From: JBPOFY01 sp051252415
GTDB lineage: Bacteria; Verrucomicrobiota; Verrucomicrobiia; Opitutales; Coraliomargaritaceae
Assembly (NCBI GenBank): GCA_051252415.1
Contig: JBPOGA010000016.1
Location: forward strand, 1-64,000
Reading direction: 5' to 3'
DNA length: 64,000 bases
Under the pieces are notes generated by a model. It was given only the letters and a program-made list of their open reading frames with translations. It had not been told where the DNA came from and searched no databases. This document shows positions 16,666 to 24,600 of the stretch, in pieces (within the stretch, counting starts at the first letter, position 1; the number at the start of each line of letters is the position of its first letter). A program made the position numbers and the translations under genes.

Positions 16666-18009
16666 TTATTGATTCGCGAACTCAACATTCTCGAGCTTCA
16701 CCACCACAGTATTGGGCCAAGACTTGTTATTGTAGATACGCTGCGCACGCACCACCGAGATCTCTAACCCGTCAGCCTTTTGCTCAAGGCGAGAACTTGC
16801 GTCGATTTTCTTCTGATACTCCACCACGCGGCTATTTTGACCGAGCACTGAGATCTTTGAATCCGCAGTCGCTTTCAATTCTCGCAACAGAATTTCCTTA
16901 CGTGTGCCATGCTTCCACTTGTTCTTCTCGGTGAACTCATTGAGGAAAACATAGACGGACTTCCCATCCTTCGACTGAGTGTAATAGATTTCATCTTCAC
17001 CTATTACTGGACAAGGACGGATATCATGAATCGCCTCGCCATTGATAAACATCCAAAGCGCAAGCTCACGAAAGGCACGCTCCTGCTCAAAAGGAATCAC
17101 ACCATTTGGCTCGGGGCCTACATTGAGAAGTAAATTACCACCCTTTGCCCGATTCTCGATCAACATTTTGATCAATCGATCACCGCTCTTATAAACTTCA
17201 TTGGTCGGCTTGTATTGCCACTGGCTACCAAGCGTGAAACATGACTCCCATGGCCCTGGAATGGGCTCTTTAGGTAGCTTCTGCTCTGGAGTCTCCATCT
17301 CACCACGCGTCACGAGCACTTTAGGCCATTTTTGGTGAATATACTGAGTGAGCATTTCTTTCTCTCCTCCATCAAAGAAGACGACATCGATATCGCCATA
17401 ATTTGTAAGCAATTCATCGAGCTGTTTCTTGTTGTAAATAGCGATTGGAGGTTTTTCTTCCGCAGTTCTAGCAACACGGCGCACCTCGAGCCCCATTTCT
17501 CTCTGAAAATGGAAGTCTTCGGGCGAGAAATAGAAACCGACCTTGATGTCGTGGCGACGGCAAGCATCGACATAGTCCTTCACGATATCCTTACCGTAAG
17601 GCGTATTCATGATACTGAAGTCCGTAGTCTTCGTGTCCCACATACAAAAGCCATTGTGGTGCTTGGTAGTGAATACCATGTATTTCACACCTGCGAGTTT
17701 GGCGATCTCCATCCATTCGTCTGGATCGTAGCGACGCGGGTTAAAGGTCTTAAGTAAGTCATTGACGTATCGATCTAAATATTCGTCAGAAGCACCTACC
17801 ATCGAGTGGCTGATCACCGATCCGAGCTGCGAGTCGTGCGACCAGTGGACAAACATTCCCAGACCCCAGTCCATAAACTCCTGCTCGCGCGCAGGATCGT
17901 TCAAGAGTGGCCCTCGACTGTTTACTTTCAGTGCGTGGGAAAGTGGAGCGCTCAAGGCCAGTGCTGACAGACCAAGCGTCAAAATTGTTTTTCGAAGTAT
18001 CATTTTCAT
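16666..18009 (-). CDS. Secreted GH29 alpha-L-fucosidase
   Basis: A GH29 enzyme of about 447 residues. Numbering from an ATG 27 bases upstream (18036), the features are a signal peptide at about 12-36, WGLGMFVHWS, TKHHNGFCMWDT (124-135) and the nucleophile D222 in IDVVFFDGG. E264 in GPWESC is a candidate acid/base. GENLL-type NLLLNVGPEPNG follows, then a C-terminal beta domain. The ATG at 18009 gives the better signal peptide, so it is preferred. It is the first gene of the minus-strand operon (GH29, esterase, GH95, GH28, GH141), so the operon promoter must lie between 18010 and about 18170. Confidence 0.92.
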   Translation of the reverse strand: MKMILRKTILTLGLSALALSAPLSHALKVNSRGPLLNDPAREQEFMDWGLGMFVHWSHDSQLGSVISHSMVGASDEYLDRYVNDLLKTFNPRRYDPDEWMEIAKLAGVKYMVFTTKHHNGFCMWDTKTTDFSIMNTPYGKDIVKDYVDACRRHDIKVGFYFSPEDFHFQREMGLEVRRVARTAEEKPPIAIYNKKQLDELLTNYGDIDVVFFDGGEKEMLTQYIHQKWPKVLVTRGEMETPEQKLPKEPIPGPWESCFTLGSQWQYKPTNEVYKSGDRLIKMLIENRAKGGNLLLNVGPEPNGVIPFEQERAFRELALWMFINGEAIHDIRPCPVIGEDEIYYTQSKDGKSVYVFLNEFTEKNKWKHGTRKEILLRELKATADSKISVLGQNSRVVEYQKKIDASSRLEQKADGLEISVVRAQRIYNNKSWPNTVVVKLENVEFANQ

Positions 18010-18172
18010 AGTAAACGAGAGTATATCGAGCGGCACTGATCTGTCTATCGCGTGATTGCGCGAAACAGTCGAACTTCACTGCAAAAGACGCCGTTCCAAA
18101 TCCACGGTTTGACCAAGTGATTAGCAATCTTTCAAGTGATCTGAGACTTAAGCGTGATACAGCGACATAAAT

Positions 18173-18200
18173 AAGCCCCATGTTTTTCAACATGGGGCTT
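18173..18200. terminator. Perfect 12-bp hairpin, terminator-like
   Basis: AAGCCCCATGTT and AACATGGGGCTT flank a TTTC loop. The stem is GC-rich. Read on the minus strand it is followed by ATTTATGT, a weak T-tract. On its right lies AAATGGCTGG, which resembles the AAATGGCTG next to the tRNA-Asn att copy at 50 kb. It may be a transcript end or the relic of a tRNA-associated terminator. Confidence 0.6.
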
Positions 18201-18386
18201 AAATGGCTGGCCAATCACTGTTGAAAAAGCGAACTGATCGAAATATTTTCGAAGTGGTTAACAGCCCCAGAGCCCTTTTTTAAAGGGATCCCGAGCGGTT
18301 CGCCCATTTTCATTTCGATCACTTTAGCTAAAAACGGAGCACTTGCAAATCTCAGAACTCTGCTCAAAAGCCTCAAAATCTTGCAC

Positions 18387-18422
18387 GATTTCGATCATTT
18401 CGATCACAGAATGATCGAAATC
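18387..18422. repeat. Perfect 13-bp inverted repeat
   Basis: GATTTCGATCATT and AATGATCGAAATC flank a 10-base spacer that itself contains TCGATCA. Related TTTCGATCA strings occur nearby (about 18312-18325). No T-run follows on either strand. It could be an operator or part of the mobile-element end; its function is not known. Confidence 0.6.
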
Positions 18423-18474
18423 AACTCCCATAAGGTAACTGCGAGTGCTGTTTCAGAAATACATGGTTCGATTT

Positions 18475-19576
18475 TTACGCCATTGCACGCACCTCCTTTT
18501 CCTCACGATGATAGTAGTTTAGCAGCCCTCCTAGCCGTTCACTTTTTACGATCAGTCCGCTTTGAGAGTGAACTTGTGGGCTATTTGGAAAAGGGATCAA
18601 ATTATCGAGTCCCTGATGATTTCGTTCTTGGTGGAAATGCTCAATATACTGCCCCACAGCCCGGCGGAGGGACTTCTCACTGAAGAATATCATGTGGTCG
18701 ATACACTCGCGCTTGATGGCTGATACGAAACTTTCTGCATATCCATTCTGCTGTGGGCACCCCACCCTTGTTTGGATGACTTCAACTTCGGAATCCGTGA
18801 GTATCTGACGAAATTCTTTTGTGTAGAGTGGATCATGGTCGCAGACAAAGAAACGCCTGCCTTTGAGAATACCGTCGTAACCGTCTGTCATATTGCGGGC
18901 AACTTGTGCCATCACCGCCCCGTTCACCTGACAGCCGATGTGAGCGACCTCCACCTGACGTTTCGCCAAGTTTATAACAAAGAACACATGGTAGCGAACC
19001 AGCCCACGAAGAGTCCATATTTCCACCGTGAAAAAATCTGCAACGGACATCACATCCATGTGAGAGCGCACGAAAGTTTTCCAGTTGGATTGCTTGCCGC
19101 GCTCTGGTGAAGGAATGATTCCTTTAGCCCTGAGTATATTGCCAACAGTCGTCATACTCACTTTGTAACCAAGATTAGAAAGAGCCCCTTGAATACGATT
19201 GTAGGAAATAGCTAGTATTTGGACGCTACGCTTTTGTCGTCGCTGCGCTCCTCGGAACCTCGGCAAATTTGACGCAGAGTTCCCGAATTACCTCCATCCG
19301 CTGCTGTCGGTCGGTTTTCACTACCCGCTTACCAGTATATTTAAGGGCTATTAACTTCCGGTGCCATCCAAGGATCGTTTCCGGTCGAACCAAAGTCGCG
19401 TATTTCTGCAACTGAGCCCAACCCATCGCCTTGCCTCGCTTGGCCAGATTACGGCGCTGATGATTGTCCAAACGGAGCTTCTTACCCGTCGATTCGAACT
19501 GTTGTTTCAAAATCTGGTTCTCCTCAAGAAGATACTCGATCACCTTCTGCTGATTGCGGTTCATCCAACCCGCCAA
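18475..19576 (-). pseudogene. Broken DDE transposase (integrase-core type)
   Basis: The N-terminal 116-codon frame (19226-19576; NRNQQKVIEYLLEENQILKQ) carries the helix-turn-helix part. The 263-codon frame (18475-19266) carries the rve core with D (SVADFFTVE), D (VCDHDPLYTKEF) and E (NGYAESFVSAIKRE). The two frames are joined in one frame in copy 2, which reads through AEENMGWGYGRIQGALSN. Here about 61 unrelated bases replace 24 bases at that point, shifting the frame. A programmed frameshift is unlikely, because copy 2 shows that the ancestral frame was continuous. Confidence 0.85.
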
Positions 19577-19587
19577 AACCGCTAAAT

Positions 19588-21058
19588 AGTCGCGCCTTAA
19601 AAAGCACTATGCGGCCCTCCATGATGCGTATTCTTGATTTAGATGACGTGCCCTGAAGTTCGCTCGTTTTGAATCGAGCCATAAAATAAGAGCAAAATGA
19701 AGCTCGTTGATCCACTTTTTGATATTCCATGCGGCTGCAGCGAGACCAAGGTTGACTCCAGCCCCTGCAGCTCCCTTGAGGTAGCAACGTGCCATCCGAT
19801 AATCACTTTTTAGATGTCCGATGACTGGCTCAATAGCCGCCCTTCGCCCAAAACGTTTGCGCTGTTTGCGTCGGTGGTGAGCACTGAGTCTTTTGCTAAT
19901 CTTTCCGGGGATCACAACGTCGGTATCACCAATCTTTTTGCGTCCGCGATACCCCTTGTCGACCAACACGCTTTCAAAAGTTTTACCGCTCATCGCTTCG
20001 GCCTGTTCAAGCGCAGGAGCCAAGGTGTCACCGTCATAAAGGTTCTCTTCGTAGCTGACCGCAGAGACGATCACACCACTGTCGCGCAGCATCGTCACCG
20101 AAGCCTTGCGACCGAACTCATACTTCTTATGTGCCTTGCCTTTGGCGATGCACAACACATCGGGGTCATGCAAAGAGTAAACCTTGTTTTTATCGTGCCG
20201 TTGTTGCTGGAGCACTCGTTCGATGACACCCAATTCATCTGCATACTCAAGCTCTACGCCAGCATCTATCTTACGCTTAAAGTCTCTCAACAAGCGACCT
20301 GCGATGGTTTTGAGCTTACGCCGACACTTCTTGCGCTCCTTAACCAGACGATTACTGCGGGTGCGCAGACGAGCCAACTTTTGAGGCACTGTGCGCACAT
20401 AACTACGACGCCACTTTACCGATTCCAATTCGCCCATACGCCAGAGTTTTTCGATACAATCTACATACAAGCGCGTATCGGTAGGAAACTTAACGTTTGC
20501 TTCCTGAACGGTCGTGTCCGCAACCAGTTCCTCCTCTTTTGCCACTTTGTCTGCGTGCAACTCCACTGTCATTTTTAGGATCTTTTCCACCCCTTCCTGC
20601 CCGATGCGATTACGGAAGTGCACAAGCTCACTTGGCTCGCAAGGTAGCTTCCACTGAAAGTAACGTTCGCCGCAGAAATATTGCATGTAAGGATTCTGTT
20701 GCCACGCCTCGCAAACGCGTTCGTCTGACAAGTTTTCCAACTGCTTTAAAAGTAAAAGGCCGGCCATCAAACGCGTCGGCAATGCAGGACGCCCGAGGTC
20801 TTTGTAATAACACTCAAAACTCTTTTCTAGCTTATCCCAAGGCAGTCGATTCGACAACTTGTAGAGCGCCTGACGCTGATCGAGCAAATGCTCTAAATCT
20901 TGTTGAAAAAGTTGAGAGGATTCTTCCAGGCGAGGCTTCGGTTTCATTGATTTGACCAGTTTTTCGAGGTTTAAGCGTGTTTACTGGTCGAGGATAGAGC
21001 ACGTGAGACATCATATCAAATTGATAAACAGTTGGATGTGACTTTTTAATGGGCGACT
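19588..21058 (-). mobile_element. Complete IS5-like element, 1471 bp, with AAAT target duplication
   Basis: The ends are AGTCGCGCCTTAAAAAG and the complement of AGTCGCCCATTAAAAAG: 17-bp terminal inverted repeats with two mismatches. AAAT occurs directly outside both ends (19584-19587 and 21059-21062). The empty site in copy 2 of the outer element reads CTAAATATATC with a single AAAT, so this is a 4-bp target duplication. Everything needed for transposition appears intact. Confidence 0.93.
19607..20947 (-). CDS. IS5/IS1182-type DDE transposase
   Basis: A 446-residue transposase. The N-terminal DUF772-like domain has MAGLLLLKQLENLSDERVC, then a FRNRIG motif. The DDE core includes LVADTTVQEANVKFPTD (first Asp), LVDKGYRGRKK (second Asp) and RAAIEPVIGHLKSDYRM (Glu), separated by a long basic coiled insertion (about 185-250). 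The length fits the IS5-like families with large transposases. It fills the element, ending 19 bases from the left repeat. The host probably gains nothing from it. Confidence 0.93.
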   Translation of the reverse strand: MKPKPRLEESSQLFQQDLEHLLDQRQALYKLSNRLPWDKLEKSFECYYKDLGRPALPTRLMAGLLLLKQLENLSDERVCEAWQQNPYMQYFCGERYFQWKLPCEPSELVHFRNRIGQEGVEKILKMTVELHADKVAKEEELVADTTVQEANVKFPTDTRLYVDCIEKLWRMGELESVKWRRSYVRTVPQKLARLRTRSNRLVKERKKCRRKLKTIAGRLLRDFKRKIDAGVELEYADELGVIERVLQQQRHDKNKVYSLHDPDVLCIAKGKAHKKYEFGRKASVTMLRDSGVIVSAVSYEENLYDGDTLAPALEQAEAMSGKTFESVLVDKGYRGRKKIGDTDVVIPGKISKRLSAHHRRKQRKRFGRRAAIEPVIGHLKSDYRMARCYLKGAAGAGVNLGLAAAAWNIKKWINELHFALILWLDSKRANFRARHLNQEYASWRAA

Positions 21059-21276
21059 AAATATATCTGGACTTGTTTATTCAAGCAGACGAAGTTCGGA
21101 AATTGAGAAAAGGCCGTCAAGGCGCATCAACAAAGGACTGATCGTATAAGTGAAGGGGTCACCCTATCGGGTTTCTCCTTCGGTCGGGGCGGCCGATTGG
21201 AACCGTCGCTCGTGGACTGCCCGTTGTGCAGTTGTCGAGTTGAACGGAAGCGACTAAAAGGAAAGACAAACAAACG

Positions 21277-21300
21277 ATGTAAAATTAGCGATCTTTACAT
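21277..21300. repeat. Small inverted repeat in the gap before the Rhs operon end
   Basis: ATGTAAA and TTTACAT are separated by ten bases (ATTAGCGATC), followed by TTTGCGTTCGACCCC. The 21163-21319 stretch has no gene. GACCCCTTTTT at its right edge mirrors the GAAGGGGTC end of the neighbouring IS, so it may be debris of a related element end. Confidence 0.4.
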
Positions 21301-21319
21301 TTTGCGTTCGACCCCTTTT

Positions 21320-21523
21320 TCAGCCTCCCCTCTTACGAAAAATCTTCCTAATTTGCAGCAATAAAGAAATTATGCCCAAAATAACAACTGGTGTTGCATA
21401 CCACTTGGAGTCATCTTTTGGCCAATAACTGGCTATAACAATCAAGATTAATGCCGAATAGAACAACTCAGGAATTGCATTGGATATCTTAGAAAAAATC
21501 ATCTCGAAAATTTTACTGAGCAA
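21320..21523 (-). CDS. Small two-segment membrane protein
   Basis: A 67-residue protein with two hydrophobic segments (about 17-32 and 44-60) and a basic tail (RKIFRKRGG). It lies 160 bases after the Rhs gene on the same strand. Rhs and polymorphic-toxin genes are often followed by a short immunity gene, and small membrane proteins are a common class of immunity protein. That role is inferred from position only. It could also be a chance open frame; codon usage over 67 codons cannot settle it. Confidence 0.5.
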   Translation of the reverse strand: MLSKIFEMIFSKISNAIPELFYSALILIVIASYWPKDDSKWYATPVVILGIISLLLQIRKIFRKRGG

Positions 21524-21637
21524 GGCACATTACATCTAATTCGAAGCACCATTGACTGAAAGATCAAGGACCTAAAAGGCCGTGATTCCCACCACGATTC
21601 AGGCACACTTCGTTCAAACCAATCAGGCAATAATACA

Positions 21638-21672
<35 letters not shown>

Positions 21673-21682
21673 TTTGCTGACT

Positions 21683-24600
21683 TCAAAATGCGGATGTCCA
21701 CCAGTCGCAACAGACCTTTTTTTCACAGGCACTTCTAGCTGCAATACGACACAGGGATCGGGCAAGTCTCCTAGTAATCTGATCTGCGATTGTTGGGGTT
21801 GCTGTAACCACACCAACAATCGTGCCCCACGTACTTTGAAATATTATGCTGATTGTAAAGCCACCAGTTGCAACATTTTCATTAGCACCTGGGGTTTCAT
21901 ACTGATCAAGTGCTAAATCGATTACTTCATCATTACAGAAATTATCGATACACTCGTTAAGGCCGATTCTTTCACACCTGTAGCGCGCAGTCTTCATCCC
22001 TATCGTGCTTGTTGTGCTGTCTGCGCAGCATTTATAGGTCGGAACTTCTACATTCCCACAGCAATCCTTCGCAAGGCCCAAATAATCGAACAGATTTGTC
22101 ACTTCGTTATTAACCATTCCGTAAAGATTCAGCCCACCTTGCTCCCCAATCGGATCTCTGTTTGGCCACCGCCCCGTCCCGGGATCATAATATCTAAAGC
22201 CGTAATAATACCAATCGAGGCCATTCACGAGCGGCTTAGTTGAGAAGCCGTATTCGCCAACAAGTGTGCCGCTGATGATATTACCAAATGGATCGTAACC
22301 GACGTTCATGGCTGTAACACCTACCCCATCAAGCTTCTGCATAATGTTGCCGTTGGCATCGTAAGTCGGATAGAGGTCGCCCTCTTTCAGTAGACCGCCG
22401 ACACCGCCTGCACCCTGCATGGAACCAGAGAGGTCGAGGCCCCAGAGGTTGAATGAGGAATTAAGAATTACGAATGAGGAATCGACAGTGTGTGTAGCAA
22501 TTCGATTCCAGCCATCATAGACGTAGACTTCAATGTTGGTGCCGTCGACTTTTTTGGCGAGGCGACCTTGGTAATCGTAAACGAAGTCGATGCTAGTGCT
22601 AGTTGTGCTGTTGGCGGCATTAACGAGGCGATTCTCGTTGTTCCAAGTATACGACCATGTTCCGCCGTCAGTCTCTAGGTTGCCGTCGAAATCATAGGTG
22701 GGGCTTTGGGCATCAATGGCTGTGTATTGATTCACTCCATTGCTGGTATATGAGGCCACAGGCTGAAAGCCTGTGCTACTTTTTCGATTACCTATTTGGT
22801 CAAAGGTGTAGGTAGGGTTCCAGGTGGCTGCGGTTTCTATGCTATTAGTGGAACCAGTAACTTCGCTGCGATCATTATATATGAAATCGTCTGTATTGGT
22901 TACACTTATAGCAGAACCGCTTTGCGTGCGGTCGTCACGACGGCCGAGGTCGTCATACGTGTAGGTGTATTTAGACAGGGAGGTCGTCGCACCCGATAAC
23001 TTGTTGTCGATTTCTGTCATTACGTTGCGATTATCTTCGTAATCGTAGGTAACAGAATGTTGTGGAGCCGTCAGGCTGGCAAGGAGATTACTGTTGGGTT
23101 CGTAACCATAGGTGAAGGAGTCGGTGCCAGAGGAGACAGTTTGGAGGCGACCGGTGGTTTCGTAGCCGTAGGTGGCGGACGACACAGAGGTCGTCCCTCC
23201 AGAATCTTTGAGGCTGTAACCGGACGAACGACCCGAGTGGCCGTTGGTCTCGGTGCCGTCTTCGTAGCTGCGAGCTAGGATGTGCCCTTGATAGAACGTG
23301 CTATCGAGGGTTTCAGTGTCGAGCTGGAGGGTGGCAAGATCGTAATCGAAGCTGCGAGTGCCGGTGGCATCTGCCACTGTGTCCTGACGGCCGAGGCGGT
23401 CGTAGGTGTAGGTGATGTCGGCGGTATCGGCGGCTTCGTAATTGACGTTAAGGAGTTCGCCGGTGTCGGGATCGTAACTATAGGTGGTATCAAGGCCGCC
23501 ATTGCGGGCCCAGGTGCGGACATATAATTGATTCGCAGAGGTATAACTATAATCGGTGCCCTTGGTATCGGCATACTCTTTGCGAGTTAGGAGACCTGTT
23601 GAGGGCTGATACGACCAAGTAGTGATATCACCACCTGTTGGGTTTGGCCATGTATCGGTGCTGAAGTCGATTATGGTATCGCGGTAGGTAGTGAGCGTCT
23701 TTAGTTCTCCGTAGGTATTATAGCTGTATGACTGTGGGTAATCTGTTTGCCCCCATGTCTGGATTTGACGGCCGAGAAGATCGTAGGACATATAGTTCTT
23801 TTTCAAGAGCGCGTTTTTGACTGACTTCACCTGCCCTGCCCCAACGACGCCATTATCAAAGTAAATATAGCTAGTGGTATTGTTCGCGCCATCGGTTTGC
23901 GTAAAGACTTGGCGCGTGCCGGTGTAATAATCGATCGTGGTAGATTCTGCGTGACGAGGGTCCCTCATGGAGGTTCGACGCCCGAGGCCATCATAGCCAT
24001 AAGTCGTGGAAGCCGAAACAGTTGAGCTATTCTGAGACTTCAGGTAACCATTAATTGTTACACTTATCGCATCAATCGTGGAACCTGGCGTGTCTACAGT
24101 CTGAGTCACCGTCTTATTGGTGCGATCAATTTCAGTAGTCTGAATTGTAGTGTTATTATGAACATCAACCGATTGAGACTCGCTCGTAAGATTTCCGGTG
24201 AAGCCAGATAGGCGACGCTTATTGCTAGAGACAGTGACACTCGACGCTGAGTTAAGCTCCGGATATACGGTCGTGCTAGAGACATCAAACCATGCACCTG
24301 AATCAAGCATATAACTACGATCAGTGCCTGTGATGCGGTCAGCAGACGCAAGGTCGAGTGTGCCATTATCATTGATATCAAGGCCAGAGAGATTCAATTC
24401 GCCCATGCTATCGTAGTTATAGAGCGTGTCAGCCTGACCTGGGCGACTTTGTGACGCGAGACGACCGTATCCATCATATGCATACTCAGTTGTAAACGTT
24501 GAGGCATCATACGCTGGAGATTCTTCTGTGCGAACACGGCCGACAAGATCGTATGTCATTTTACGGTAGCGAGGTGAATTGGCGGTTGCAGTATCCACAC

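Larger units (their letters stand above)
18010..18474. other. Gene-free stretch upstream of GH29
   Basis: No believable gene is present. It should contain the promoter of the fucosidase operon near its left end. At 18113-18131, GACCAAGTGATTAGCAATC resembles part of the tRNA-Asn sequence found at 55.9 kb (17 of 19 bases). Two strong inverted repeats (18173-18200 and 18387-18422) are listed separately. The stretch marks the border between the fucose locus and the mobile-element region. Confidence 0.6.
18475..21162 (-). mobile_element. DDE insertion sequence, copy 1, broken and interrupted by a second IS
   Basis: The transposase region and the stretch 21063-21162 belong to one element, because copy 2 at 49.2-49.7 kb carries the two halves joined: ...CCGCTAAAT then ATATCTGGACTTG... 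The shared right end is GTGAAGGGGTCAC. The left end beyond the transposase stop cannot be fixed, because I find no matching GTGACCCC there. The element is dead: its reading frame is broken, and an IS5-like element sits upstream of the coding region. Confidence 0.8.

Noticed and set aside
17786..18214. 142-residue open frame opposite the GH29 start
   Set aside because: It begins in the hairpin and overlaps the GH29 coding region on the same strand in another frame; no family features.
19226..19266. Programmed frameshift in the transposase
   Set aside because: Copy 2 carries the same region as one continuous frame, and the overlap in copy 1 lies in unrelated filler sequence with no slippery heptamer.
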